Source: Alcanivorax sp. | Lineage (GTDB): Bacteria; Pseudomonadota; Gammaproteobacteria; Pseudomonadales; Alcanivoracaceae | Direction of reading: 5' to 3' | NCBI GenBank assembly: GCA_022565695.1 | Contig: JAIUME010000003.1 | Coordinates: forward strand, 186,001-250,000 | Length of the DNA: 64,000 nucleotides | Part shown: positions 8,943 through 17,595 of the stretch, piece after piece | How the letters are laid out: each line of letters begins with the position of its first letter | Position numbering within the stretch: the stretch's first letter is position 1 | Position numbers and translations under genes: made by a program | Notes under the pieces: generated by a model | Seen by the model: the letters and a program-made list of their open reading frames with translations, nothing else | Told to the model about the DNA's origin: nothing | Databases searched by the model: none

Positions 8943-9620
8943 TCACACCCAGCTGGTACGCTGACGGCTGCTGCGGGATTTGAAGTACCAGCCCAGCAGC
9001 ATGCCGCCGAACACCGTCAGCAGTGCGAACATCCAGCCACGGAACGTCTTGTCGTTGCGCAATTGGGTGTTTTCCGCCCGCACCTGATCCAGTTCGGTGC
9101 GCAGCAGGCTCAGTTCTTCATTCAGTTGCCGATTGGCCCGATCCAGGCGCATCGGGTCAGCGGCAACCTCCTGCAGTTTCTCCAGCTCCTCGCCACGCTG
9201 GCTCAGATTCTGGTCCAGCTCTCGGGCCCGGCCGGCCAGTTGATCCCGCTCTGCGGTAACCTCGGCGAGTTCACTGCGGGCGCTGGCCAGTTGTTGCTCC
9301 AGCCGCGTGGCAGACTGTTGGGCCTGCTCAAGACGGATCTGGGCAATCGGGCTGCGGCTCAGATACTGCGTTTCCACCCAGCCCTCGGTGTCGCCGGTGC
9401 GAATGTTGGCCCAGTCGGCGCCCTGTTCCCACGTCAGAATCTCTACCCGGGTACCGGTCCGCAGCCCGCGGTGCACGATACGGTAGTTGTTGCCCGCGCC
9501 GGCGCGCACCGGCACGAACAGCGTGTCGCCGATCCAGCCGGTCTGGGCATGGGCGGTCTGAGTCAGGCTCAGGCCGAGGCTGAGGGTAATAACCAGGCAA
9601 AGCGCAAGGCAGTGACGCAT
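8943..9620 (-). CDS. TIGR04211-type bacterial SH3 domain protein
   Basis: A 225-residue exported and membrane-anchored protein. It has a signal peptide (residues 1-25, ending AHAQ), a bacterial SH3 domain (about 28-92, with DTLFVPVRAGAG and WANIRTGDTEGWV), a long coiled coil (about 100-195) and a C-terminal transmembrane segment (MFALLTVFGGMLLGWYF) with a basic tail. This architecture defines the YgiM/TIGR04211 family, whose molecular role is poorly known. Start ATG 9620 is chosen because GGAGAG precedes it and a signal peptide follows; a longer frame up to 9740 is upstream sequence. Confidence 0.88.
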   Translation of the reverse strand: MRHCLALCLVITLSLGLSLTQTAHAQTGWIGDTLFVPVRAGAGNNYRIVHRGLRTGTRVEILTWEQGADWANIRTGDTEGWVETQYLSRSPIAQIRLEQAQQSATRLEQQLASARSELAEVTAERDQLAGRARELDQNLSQRGEELEKLQEVAADPMRLDRANRQLNEELSLLRTELDQVRAENTQLRNDKTFRGWMFALLTVFGGMLLGWYFKSRSSRQRTSWV

Positions 9621-9746
9621 CGAGATATTCTCTCCGTTATTCAGGGTGGGGGCGGGCTGACCGGGGCGGTGCTTGGCTGGCCCTGGCCCGGCGCTGGCGC
9701 GCAGTGTAGAAAAAAGCAGTTCTGGCCGTTTGTGACACACATCACA

Positions 9747-10046
9747 TCAGGGAAGAACTTTACGAAATGGTTTCACGGTGACGCGCTCGTAGACGCCGGC
9801 AGCCACATAGGGATCTGCATCGGCCCAGCGCTGGGCTGAGGCCAGGGAGTCGAACTCGGCAACCACGAGGGAGCCGGTGAAGCCCGCCTCGCCCGGATCG
9901 TCGCTGTCGATGGCGGGGTGTGGTCCGGCCAGCAGCAGGCGCCCTGCATCACGCAGGGCCGAGAGGCGGGCCAGATGATCCGGGCGCGCCTGCAGGCGCT
10001 GTGCCAGGCTGTCCGGTTTGTCTTCACTGATGATCGCGTAAAACAT
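9747..10046 (-). CDS. yciI: YciI family protein
   Basis: The 99-residue product is very close to E. coli YciI along its length: [49 protein letters not shown]. YciI proteins are small ferredoxin-like-fold proteins, with a conserved His/Asp pair seen here as RPDHLARL; physiological function is unclear. Start ATG 10046 is preceded by GGGAGAA. It follows yciB in the same direction with a 46-base gap, the same association as in enterobacteria and pseudomonads. Confidence 0.95.
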   Translation of the reverse strand: MFYAIISEDKPDSLAQRLQARPDHLARLSALRDAGRLLLAGPHPAIDSDDPGEAGFTGSLVVAEFDSLASAQRWADADPYVAAGVYERVTVKPFRKVLP

Positions 10047-10092
10047 GTTTCTCCCTGTCATCCTTGTTGGCTCTCTTACCTTGTTGGCACTC

Positions 10093-10761
10093 TTATTTGG
10101 CACCCTGGTCATCACCGGGGGCGTCGCCCGCACTGCTGTCTTGCGCCCCGGTGTGGTCGGTGTCGGGGGCCGCGTCCCGGTCCTTGAAGAGCCGGTTTCG
10201 TTCCTCTTCGGGCAGAATCGAATACACGTAGCCGAACAGGCAAATGTAAAAGACGAAATTGAGCGCGGTGAAGCCGATGAGCTTGAAGTTCACCCAGAAG
10301 TCGGTGCTGAAACTGTAGGCGACGTAGATATTCAGTGCCCCGAGGAAGGCAAAGTAGAGCACGAATGCGGCGTTGAGGATGGTCCACTGCCGTCGGGCCA
10401 GTGGGACGATGTAGCCGAGCCCGCTGATCATCATCGCTTCACACATGCGCTGCAGCAGTATGCGTTCGCGCAGGAACTGACCAACCAGCAATACGACAGC
10501 CAGCAGGCCGTAGATGACTGTCGGGCGCCATTTGATGAACATGTCGTCGCGAAGCAACAGGGTCAGGCCGCCGAATATCACGGTGACAACAAACACCAGC
10601 AGATGCATGCGCTCGACTTTGCGCCAGATCAGCCAGCCGGCGCTGACCTGTATCAGGCAGGCAATCAGAATGCCCCAGGTCGCCAGGTAAATGTCCCGCC
10701 CACTGAGGAAGTAGAGGGCAAAGAACACCACCACGGGCAAGTAATCGAACAGCTTCTTCAT
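10093..10761 (-). CDS. yciB: YciB/IspZ inner-membrane septation protein
   Basis: A 222-residue polytopic protein of the cell envelope, needed for normal septation and envelope integrity in other bacteria. It starts [14 protein letters not shown] and has five to six hydrophobic helices. Family landmarks include [27 protein letters not shown] and [15 protein letters not shown]. The C-terminal ~45 residues form an acidic, Asp/Gly-rich cytoplasmic tail that is longer than in E. coli YciB (179 residues) and probably disordered. GGAG lies seven bases upstream of ATG 10761. It is in tandem with yciI. Confidence 0.95.
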   Translation of the reverse strand: MKKLFDYLPVVVFFALYFLSGRDIYLATWGILIACLIQVSAGWLIWRKVERMHLLVFVVTVIFGGLTLLLRDDMFIKWRPTVIYGLLAVVLLVGQFLRERILLQRMCEAMMISGLGYIVPLARRQWTILNAAFVLYFAFLGALNIYVAYSFSTDFWVNFKLIGFTALNFVFYICLFGYVYSILPEEERNRLFKDRDAAPDTDHTGAQDSSAGDAPGDDQGAK

Positions 10762-11013
10762 GCCTGCTCCAGTTAACCAAGGGGCATCAGGGCCAGAGGG
10801 GCGGGCAGCACGCCATGGGGCGTGCGGCATGGCGACCGACTCGGGTGCGTTGCACGGGGCCTGATGTCGAGGGGGCTAGTATAGGTGCGGGTGACGACGT
10901 CAGCCACCGCTGTGAATGCGAATCGCTCTATTTGGCGCGATTCGTTGTGATGGCGGGCTTTTGCTGGCCGAAAAGGGGGATATTGGGCTACTCTGCGCGC
11001 AATTACCCATGTC

Positions 11014-11886
11014 ATGACGGGAAGCCGCTTGCCTGATATCTACGATTTTCATTGCCATAGCACCGCCTCGGACGGCGTTCTGTCGCCGTCGGAACTGGTG
11101 CGTGCTGCGGCCGAGGCGGGTGTGCAGCAGCTGGCGATTACCGATCACGATACCCTGGCGGGATTGCCGGAGGCCGCGCGGGCTGCCGCCGAGCACGGGC
11201 TGGAGCTGGTGTCGGGCATCGAGCTGTCGGTGGTCTGGTCGAAACGTGAGATACATATGGTGGGGCTGGGCATGGATACCACGGCCCCGGGCCTCCAGGC
11301 ACTGGTCGCGGCGCAGCAGCATGCGCGGGTCAATCGGGCTGAATTGATCGGCAAGCGTCTGGACAAGGCGGCGGGGCTGGCCAACAGTTACGGGCTGGCC
11401 GCTGAACTGGCGGGCACGGATGCGCCGGGGCGGCCCTGGTTTGCACGCATGCTGGTAGCCGCCGGCAAGGTGCGGGACGAGCAGCATGCCTTCAATCGCT
11501 ATCTCAAGGCCGGGCAGTCTGCCTATGTGAGCACGCCCTGGGCAACGCTCAGCGATGCAGTGGCGGCAGTGCGCGAGGCCGGTGGCATACCGGTGGTGGC
11601 GCATCCGGTGCGCTACGGCATGACCCGCCGCAAGCTCCGGCAACTGCTGGCAGACTTCTGTGAAGACGGCGGCCTGGCACTGGAGGTGGCCATGCCGCGA
11701 CTTAACGAGGCGCAGAAAGCGCTATTGGACGAGTGTCTGCGAGACTTTCCGCTGCATGCGTCCGGCGGCTCGGATTTTCATACCCCGGCACAGAAGTGGT
11801 TGACGCTGGGCCGGTTGCCGCCACTGCCGGACGGTGCGCGAGCGGTCAGCGAGCTGTTCGGCCCCCATGCCGCTGTGGCGGCCTGA
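11014..11886 (+). CDS. rnm: PHP-domain phosphoesterase, RNase AM (YciV/TrpH) family
   Basis: The 290-residue protein has the PHP metal-binding motifs YDFHCHSTASDG, ITDHDTL, the Glu of GIELS, VAHPVR and the final SGGSDFHTP. By family knowledge (E. coli YciV/RNase AM) it trims the 5' ends of rRNA precursors and degrades 3',5'-pAp and short RNAs. ATG 11014 is the longest start. A TTG at 11029 just before PDIYDF has GGGAAG upstream at good spacing and is a real alternative. It leads the operon-like run with yciO ten bases downstream. Confidence 0.93.
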   Translation: MTGSRLPDIYDFHCHSTASDGVLSPSELVRAAAEAGVQQLAITDHDTLAGLPEAARAAAEHGLELVSGIELSVVWSKREIHMVGLGMDTTAPGLQALVAAQQHARVNRAELIGKRLDKAAGLANSYGLAAELAGTDAPGRPWFARMLVAAGKVRDEQHAFNRYLKAGQSAYVSTPWATLSDAVAAVREAGGIPVVAHPVRYGMTRRKLRQLLADFCEDGGLALEVAMPRLNEAQKALLDECLRDFPLHASGGSDFHTPAQKWLTLGRLPPLPDGARAVSELFGPHAAVAA

Positions 11887-11895
11887 GGACACGTC

Positions 11896-12519
11896 ATGAC
11901 CCTGATACTGCATATTCACCCTGAAACCCCGCAACCCCGTCTGCTGAGGCAGGCCGTGGATGTGCTGCGCAGTGGCGGGCTGATCGCCTATCCCACAGAT
12001 ACCACCTACGCGCTGGGTTGTGGCATCGGCGAAAAAGGCGCGCTGGATCGTCTGATCCGCCTGCGGCGGCTGGATGACAAACACCAGTTTTCGCTGTTGT
12101 GCGCGGATCTGTCCGTGCTGGCACTGTATGCCAAGGTGGAAAACCCGGATTACCGCCTGCTGCGGGCCCACACCCCCGGGCCTTATACCTGGATTCTAAA
12201 AGGCACCAGCGAGGTGCCCCGGCGTCTGATGCATCCGAAAAAGCGCACCATCGGTATTCGGGTGCCAGAACATGCCATTTGCCAGGGTCTGCTGGCGGAG
12301 CATGGTGAGCCCATCATGACCTCGACTCTGCTACTGCCCGGGGACGAGTACCCGCTGACTGATCCGGTGGATGTGCGCAATGTGCTGGACGGCCAGGTGG
12401 ATCTGATCATCGACGGGGGCTTCTGCGGTCTGACCGAGACGACGGTGATTTCCCTGGCCGATGGCGATGGCCCCGAAGTGGTGCGCGAGGGCGCGGGTGG
12501 CCTGGCGGGGATCTTCTGA
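11896..12519 (+). CDS. yciO: YciO-type threonylcarbamoyl-AMP synthase-like protein
   Basis: A 207-residue Sua5/YciO/YrdC-fold protein. It carries IAYPTDTTYALGCG, KHQFSLLCADLS, PGPYTWILKGT and KRTIGIRVPEH, all characteristic of the YciO branch (about 206 residues), which binds RNA and ATP but whose tRNA t6A activity is weak or debated. TsaC, the main enzyme, is not in this window. GAGGA precedes ATG 11896. The rnm-yciO pair is conserved from E. coli to Pseudomonas. Confidence 0.93.
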   Translation: MTLILHIHPETPQPRLLRQAVDVLRSGGLIAYPTDTTYALGCGIGEKGALDRLIRLRRLDDKHQFSLLCADLSVLALYAKVENPDYRLLRAHTPGPYTWILKGTSEVPRRLMHPKKRTIGIRVPEHAICQGLLAEHGEPIMTSTLLLPGDEYPLTDPVDVRNVLDGQVDLIIDGGFCGLTETTVISLADGDGPEVVREGAGGLAGIF

Positions 12520-12530
12520 CGGCTGCTGGC

Positions 12531-12561
12531 CCCGACGACCTTGTCTTGTCGGGCTGTTTTT
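12531..12561 (+). terminator. Likely intrinsic terminator downstream of yciO
   Basis: CCCGAC (12531-12536) can pair with GTCGGG (12548-12553), followed by CTGTTTTT. The stem is short with an 11-base loop, so it may be only partly effective. It separates rnm-yciO from trpS. Confidence 0.5.
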
Positions 12562-12659
12562 GCCATGCCACGCCATTCCGGGTTCGGTATTCGTGGATCA
12601 GATGTCCCGGGAGCCGGTATACTGCCGCACTTCCCTAAAGTGGTTTTCAGGAGTCTGTT

Positions 12660-13874
12660 TTGAGTTCTGCGGTCTCGTCCCAGCGCGTATTGTCCGGAAT
12701 GCGGCCCACCGGGCGTCTTCATCTGGGGCATTATCATGGCGTGCTGAAAAACTGGGTACGTCTCCAGCATGAGTACGAATGTTTTTTCTTCGTTGCTGAC
12801 TGGCACGCACTGACCACCGAGTATGAGCACCCGCAGAAAATCGAGCAGGCGGTCTGGGACATGGTGGTGGACTGGCTGGCGGCCGGCGTCAATCCGGGTT
12901 CGTCAACGTTGTTCATCCAGTCGCGTGTGCCGGAGCATGCCGAGCTGCATCTGTTGCTGTCGATGATGACGCCGCTGGGTTGGCTGGAGCGTGTGCCGAC
13001 CTACAAGGACCAGCAGGAAAAGCTGAAAGAGAAGGATCTGGCGACCTACGGCTTCCTCGGATACCCCCTGTTGCAGTCGGCAGACATTCTGATGTACCGG
13101 GCCGGCATGGTGCCGGTGGGGGCGGATCAGGTCGCCCATGTCGAGATTACCCGCGAGGTGGCGCGCCGGTTCAATCATCTCTACGGCCGCGAGCCTGGCT
13201 TCGAGGAGGCGGTGGAAGCGGCGATCCGCAAGATGGGCAAGAAACAGTCCCGCATCTATCTGGACAATCGCCGCAAGTATCAGGAGCAGGGCGATGACAA
13301 TGCCCTGGAAACCGCGCAGGCACTGGTGATGGATCAACAGAACATCACCTTGGGCGATCGTGAGCGGTTGTTGGGTGACCTGGAGGGCGGCGGCAAGGTG
13401 ATTCTGCCGGAGCCCCAGGCACTGCTGACCCCGGCGTCCCGGATGCCGGGGCTGGATGGTCAGAAAATGTCCAAATCCTACGGCAACTTCATCAGTCTGC
13501 GTGAAGAGCCGGATGAGCTGGACCAGAAGATTCGCCGGATGCCGACCGATCCTGCCCGGGTGCGCCGCAATGATCCCGGTACTCCCGAGAAGTGTCCGGT
13601 GTGGGAGTTTCACAAGGTTTACTCTGACGACGCCACCTGTGCCTGGGTCCAGGAGGGCTGCACCACCGCCGGGATTGGTTGCCTGGACTGCAAGAAGCCG
13701 GTCATCGACGCCGTGCAGGCAGAGCTGGAGCCGATTCGCCGTCGGGCGGAAGAACACATGCGCAATCCCGATCTGGTGCGTACCATTGTCTCGGAAGGTT
13801 GCGAAGAAGCCCGCGAGGCAGCCAGAGCGACACTGGAAGAAGTCCGGGCTGCCATGGGGCTGAACTACCGTTGA
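12660..13874 (+). CDS. trpS: Tryptophanyl-tRNA synthetase with a Cys cluster motif
   Basis: Charges tRNA-Trp. Start codon is TTG at 12660, supported by AGGAG at 12648-12652 and the match of SSQRVLSGMRPTGRLHLGH to TrpRS N-termini. The class I signatures are HLGHYHG (HIGH) near residue 25 and QKMSKSYGN (KMSKS) near residue 265. The C-terminal domain holds Cys at ...EKCPVW, QEGC, GIGC and LDC, spaced C-x21-C-x6-C-x2-C, almost the same as the C-x22-C-x6-C-x2-C [4Fe-4S] motif of Thermotoga TrpRS. At 404 residues it is longer than E. coli TrpRS (334) because of this insertion. The next gene, scpA, starts 20 bases after its stop. Confidence 0.96.
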   Translation: MSSAVSSQRVLSGMRPTGRLHLGHYHGVLKNWVRLQHEYECFFFVADWHALTTEYEHPQKIEQAVWDMVVDWLAAGVNPGSSTLFIQSRVPEHAELHLLLSMMTPLGWLERVPTYKDQQEKLKEKDLATYGFLGYPLLQSADILMYRAGMVPVGADQVAHVEITREVARRFNHLYGREPGFEEAVEAAIRKMGKKQSRIYLDNRRKYQEQGDDNALETAQALVMDQQNITLGDRERLLGDLEGGGKVILPEPQALLTPASRMPGLDGQKMSKSYGNFISLREEPDELDQKIRRMPTDPARVRRNDPGTPEKCPVWEFHKVYSDDATCAWVQEGCTTAGIGCLDCKKPVIDAVQAELEPIRRRAEEHMRNPDLVRTIVSEGCEEAREAARATLEEVRAAMGLNYR

Positions 13875-13894
13875 CGAGCGAGCCAGGAGCGATG

Positions 13895-14788
13895 ATGGAC
13901 GACACGACAGACGTCGCGACCTTGCCGGAGCCGGCGAGCACTGATGCTGCGCCGTTCAAAGCCAGGCAAAGCGAGATGCCGTTCGGGCTGATGTACGGGC
14001 AGGCGATCACCAAATTGCCGGACGACCTGTATATCCCGCCGGATGCGCTGGAAGTGTTTCTGGAAGCGTTCGAGGGCCCGCTCGATCTGTTGTTGTACCT
14101 GATCAAACGCCAGAACCTGGATATTCTGGATATCCCGGTGGCGCAGATTACAGCCCAGTACATGAAGTACGTGGAGCTGATGAAGGCGTTGAATTTCGAG
14201 CTGGCGGCCGAATATCTGGTCATGGCGGCGCTGCTCGGGGAGATCAAATCCCGCAGCCTGCTGCCGCGCCCGGAAGCCAATGCGGAAGACGACGCGGAGG
14301 ACCCCCGCGCGGAGCTGATCCGTCGGCTGCAGGAGTACGAGCGCTTCAAGAAGGCGGCGGAAGATATCGACGCCTTGCCACGACTGGAGCGGGATATATT
14401 TCCGGCTGCCGCGCGTCGGCCCGAGTACTCCCGGCCGCGTCCGGAGCCGGATCTGGATCTGCGCGAATTGCTGCTGGCTTTCAGGGATGTGCTGCACCGT
14501 GCAGACATGTTCGAAAGCCATCATGTGTCACGAGAGAAGCTGTCGACCCGCGAGCGCATGGCGAACGTGCTGGACAGCCTCAAGGGGCGTGAATTCGTAC
14601 CGTTCGTGGCATTGTTCCCGATTGAGGAAGGGCGTGGCGGCGTCGTCGTGACCTTCCTGGCCGTGCTCGAGCTGGTCAAGGAATCCCTGATCGAGCTGAT
14701 CCAGAATGGGCCGTTTACCCCGATCCATGTCAAGGCGCGCACGGTCATTCTGGAAGAGCATGACATTGACGACGAACCGAACAGTTAA
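13895..14788 (+). CDS. scpA: Segregation and condensation protein A
   Basis: The kleisin subunit that bridges SMC heads and binds ScpB, acting in chromosome organisation. The core ALEVFLEAFEGPLDLLLYLI is the ScpA signature; the middle is acidic and the C-terminal winged-helix part ends VKARTVILEEHDIDD. Length about 297 residues. Two ATGs (13892 and 13895) are adjacent; AGGAG at 13885-13889 favours 13895 by spacing. Upstream in-frame codons overlap trpS and are ignored. No smc is in the window; in many gammaproteobacteria scpAB accompanies MksB/MukB-like or SMC complexes elsewhere in the genome. Confidence 0.94.
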   Translation: MDDTTDVATLPEPASTDAAPFKARQSEMPFGLMYGQAITKLPDDLYIPPDALEVFLEAFEGPLDLLLYLIKRQNLDILDIPVAQITAQYMKYVELMKALNFELAAEYLVMAALLGEIKSRSLLPRPEANAEDDAEDPRAELIRRLQEYERFKKAAEDIDALPRLERDIFPAAARRPEYSRPRPEPDLDLRELLLAFRDVLHRADMFESHHVSREKLSTRERMANVLDSLKGREFVPFVALFPIEEGRGGVVVTFLAVLELVKESLIELIQNGPFTPIHVKARTVILEEHDIDDEPNS

Positions 14789-14803
14789 AGGATAGGCATT
14801 CAG

Positions 14804-15652
14804 GTGGAAGCGGAGCAGATCAAGAGAATCGTCGAGGGCGCCATATTTGCGGCGGATGCGCCGCTGGATCGTGATGCCATGTTGATGCTGTTCGACGAGG
14901 GCGATCGTCCGGACAAGGCTGTGCTGGGCAAAATACTGGAAGAGCTCACAGAAAGTTATGTCGACAGAGGCATCGAGCTGAAGGAAGTTGCATCAGGGTT
15001 TCGCTTCCAGGTGCGTCAGGAAATGGGGCCGTGGGTCAGTCGTTTGTGGCAGGAGAAGGCGCCGCGCTATAGCCGCGCCATCCTGGAAACACTGGCACTG
15101 ATGGCCTACCGCCAGCCGATTACCCGTGGTGAGATCGAAGAGATTCGTGGTGTGGCAGTGAGCAGCCAGATCATCCGGACCCTGCTTGAACGCGGTTGGG
15201 CCCGTATTGTCGGGCACCGGGATGTGCCTGGCCGGCCGGCGATGTTTGCCACAACCCGACAGTTCCTGGATTACTTCGATCTCAAGAGCCTTGAGGACCT
15301 GCCCTCACTGGCGGAGATCAAGGACCTGGACAAATTCAATGAAGAGCTGGCGCTTGATGACCAGGGCGCAGCAGATACAGACAACACAGATAGGGAAAGT
15401 GTCGCGGCGGAGCATGCCGAGGCAGATGGCGTTGAGCAGAGTGAAGCTGACGCCCCGCGTCAGGTCGGCATTGATATCATGTCGCCTGATGAACCGGAGA
15501 TCGACGAGTCCACATTGATGGACATGGATAAGGTAGACGCCGTGCTGGCGGAATTCGAAGCACAGTACCGGCGGAAACCTGCGTCGCCACAGGAGGCCAT
15601 TGAAGCGGCGGAGGATACCTCTACCGCTGGAGCCGATAGTCGAGATGAGTGA
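14804..15652 (+). CDS. scpB: Segregation and condensation protein B
   Basis: The winged-helix partner of ScpA. IKRIVEGAIFAADAPLD at the N-terminus, FRFQVRQE, YSRAILETLALMAYRQPITR and GRPAMFATTRQFLDYF are standard ScpB motifs. Start is GTG 14804 with AAAGGA about 11 bases upstream. After the conserved ~185 residues there is an acidic, low-complexity tail of nearly 100 residues that ScpB proteins of Pseudomonas-type bacteria also carry in variable form. Its last eight bases overlap the rluB start. Confidence 0.94.
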   Translation: MEAEQIKRIVEGAIFAADAPLDRDAMLMLFDEGDRPDKAVLGKILEELTESYVDRGIELKEVASGFRFQVRQEMGPWVSRLWQEKAPRYSRAILETLALMAYRQPITRGEIEEIRGVAVSSQIIRTLLERGWARIVGHRDVPGRPAMFATTRQFLDYFDLKSLEDLPSLAEIKDLDKFNEELALDDQGAADTDNTDRESVAAEHAEADGVEQSEADAPRQVGIDIMSPDEPEIDESTLMDMDKVDAVLAEFEAQYRRKPASPQEAIEAAEDTSTAGADSRDE

Positions 15653-16487
15653 GAAAATACAGAAAGTCCTGGCCCGAGCCGGGCTGGGTTCGCGGCGTGA
15701 GCTGGAAACCTGGATCAGCGCCGGTCGGGTCTCAGTCAACGGCAAGATCGCCACGCTTGGTGATCGCGCCGAATCAGAGGATGTTATTCGCGTGGATGGA
15801 CACGTCGTCCGCACCCAGGCACCGGAAGAAATGGTGCGCAGGGTCATTATGTATCACAAGCCAGCCGGGGAAGTGTGTTCGCGCAATGACCCGGAAGGCC
15901 GTCCTACCGTATTCGATAATCTGCCGCGCCTGAAAGGCATGCGCTGGGTGCAGGTAGGCCGACTGGACATCAATACGTCGGGCTTGCTGCTGTTCACCAC
16001 AGATGGTGAGTTGGCGCATCGGCTGATGCATCCCTCCAACGGCTTTGTACGTGAATATGCTGTCCGTATTCATGGGGAGGTGACCCCGGAAAAGCGCAAG
16101 GCGATGCTTGACGGTGTGATGCTGGAAGATGGGATGTCACGCTTCAAGAGCATCGGCGATGCCGGCGGAGCAGAAGAGGGAGCTAACCACTGGTACAAGG
16201 TATCGCTGGTAGGTGGCAAGTATCGCGAGGTGCGCCGCCTGTTCGAATCCCAGGACCTGGAAGTGGCGCGCCTGATACGGGTACGTTTCGGGAATATCCC
16301 GTTGCCCCCGCAGTTGCGGCAGGGCCGCTGGATGGATCTGCCTCCGGAGCAGTTGGGCGAACTGGCAGGCAAAGTAGACCTCAAGGGCAAGCAGTATACG
16401 GGGCTGTATGGCCGCGCTCGTTTGCGGACACAGCGCTCGGGTGATAAACCCCCGCGCAAGCCACGTCGTAATCCTTACCGACGCTAG
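15645..16487 (+). CDS. rluB: 23S rRNA pseudouridine(2605) synthase
   Basis: A 280-residue RsuA-family enzyme modifying a uridine of 23S rRNA helix 93. It has an N-terminal S4 domain (KIQKVLARAGLGSRRELE, INAGR-like segment ISAGRVSVNG), the catalytic motif GRLDINTSGLLLFT with the nucleophilic Asp, and a basic C-terminal tail (RKPRRNPYRR). ATG 15645 overlaps the scpB stop (ATGAGTGA), implying coupled translation. The scpB-rluB junction is conserved across gammaproteobacteria. A strong hairpin terminator follows at 16526. Confidence 0.95.
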   Translation: MSEKIQKVLARAGLGSRRELETWISAGRVSVNGKIATLGDRAESEDVIRVDGHVVRTQAPEEMVRRVIMYHKPAGEVCSRNDPEGRPTVFDNLPRLKGMRWVQVGRLDINTSGLLLFTTDGELAHRLMHPSNGFVREYAVRIHGEVTPEKRKAMLDGVMLEDGMSRFKSIGDAGGAEEGANHWYKVSLVGGKYREVRRLFESQDLEVARLIRVRFGNIPLPPQLRQGRWMDLPPEQLGELAGKVDLKGKQYTGLYGRARLRTQRSGDKPPRKPRRNPYRR

Positions 16488-16525
16488 ACCTGCCGGCGCG
16501 AGACGCCAGAACAGAAACGCCGGAA

Positions 16526-16562
16526 CAAAAAAAGGCCGGCCCATTACGGGCCGGCCTTTTTT
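16526..16562. terminator. Bidirectional intrinsic terminator between rluB and the OmpA-family gene
   Basis: AAAAAGGCCGGCCC and GGGCCGGCCTTTTT form a perfect stem around the five-base loop ATTAC, with A-run and T-run on the two sides. It can end transcription of rluB (+) and of the convergent OmpA-like gene (-). Confidence 0.95.
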
Positions 16563-16578
16563 ACTTCAGACTGCGAGT

Positions 16579-17595
16579 TTATCTACGCTCTTCCACGGTG
16601 CCTGTGATGATCGCCTCAACCCGGCGGTTCTCGGCACGGCCTTCGCGGGTGCTGTTATCGGCGACAGGCTCGCGCTCACCTTTGCCGACAACGTCGATGC
16701 GATTTTCCGTGACGCCTTCATCAATCATGAGTCGCTTCGCGGCTTCCGCACGGCGCTCGGAGAGACGCTGGTTGTACTCTTCCGGCCCCATGTTACAGGT
16801 GTGGCCTTCGAGTGTTACGCGGGTTTGCGGATGTTCACGAAGGAAGCGTGCTGCCTCGACCAGATCAGCGCGGTTGCTGTCGCTGATTGATGCATCGTCG
16901 AAGTCGAACGTTGCCTGGTGGGTTTCTTCAACCTGACGACGCACTACTTGAGGTTGCGGAGCGGGTGCGGGGGCGGGTTGCTCGGCACGCGGCTCTGGCT
17001 CAGGCTGAGACGCTGTTCTGGCGCCCAGCATCAGGTTGAGGCCGGCATAGACCTGACCGTAGGTGTAATAACGGTCGTGGCTGTAGGCGTGGCGTGTACC
17101 AATGTCCAGGGACAGGCGATCCTGAATCAGGGCGCGCTGCAGACCCAGCTCAACACCTGCCATCAGATCCTCTTCCTTGCGGTCGCCCGGGGGGCTGCGC
17201 AGGCTCTGGCGATTCTCACCCACATTGATACCGGCATAGGGTTCGAAACCCAGCAGGCTGGTGTTGTGGAAGTGGTTACGGAGGCTGACGTAATAGGTGT
17301 TGTTGTTCAGACGCACACCTGTGTCGTACTTGCTGTCGAGCTTGCCTTCGGCTTCTTCATAGGTGGCTTGTACTGACCAGGCCGGGCTGAAGCGCCAACC
17401 GATCTGACCACCGAAGAAGGTGTTGTTTTCCAGGCCGTCTGAGTTGGGTTCCCAGACTCGGTTTTCATAGAAGAAGCTGTGACTGGCACGGCCACCAATG
17501 TAGCCATAGCTGTCTGGCATGTTGCCGCTGGCAACAGCAAGAGAGGAGGCGGTAAATGCAGGAATGCTCAGGATGGCTAGAAGACGTGAATTCAT
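16579..17595 (-). CDS. OmpA-family outer-membrane protein
   Basis: A 338-residue protein anchoring outer membrane to peptidoglycan. Signal peptide (1-22, ending AVAS), an eight-strand barrel (about 25-190, with SYGYIGGRASHSFFYENR and YTYGQVYAGLNLMLG as strands), a Pro/Glu/Gln linker (PEPEPRAEQPAPAPAPQP) and a C-terminal OmpA peptidoglycan-binding domain (TLEGHTCNMGPEEYNQRLSERRA, VGKGEREPVADN). The usual GHTD motif appears as GHTC, with Asp replaced by Cys at a position that often contacts diaminopimelate; the downstream NQRLSERRA Arg is kept. AAGGAG precedes ATG 17595. The upstream region carries a -10 box and a palindrome (17627-17646). Confidence 0.92.
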   Translation of the reverse strand: MNSRLLAILSIPAFTASSLAVASGNMPDSYGYIGGRASHSFFYENRVWEPNSDGLENNTFFGGQIGWRFSPAWSVQATYEEAEGKLDSKYDTGVRLNNNTYYVSLRNHFHNTSLLGFEPYAGINVGENRQSLRSPPGDRKEEDLMAGVELGLQRALIQDRLSLDIGTRHAYSHDRYYTYGQVYAGLNLMLGARTASQPEPEPRAEQPAPAPAPQPQVVRRQVEETHQATFDFDDASISDSNRADLVEAARFLREHPQTRVTLEGHTCNMGPEEYNQRLSERRAEAAKRLMIDEGVTENRIDVVGKGEREPVADNSTREGRAENRRVEAIITGTVEERR

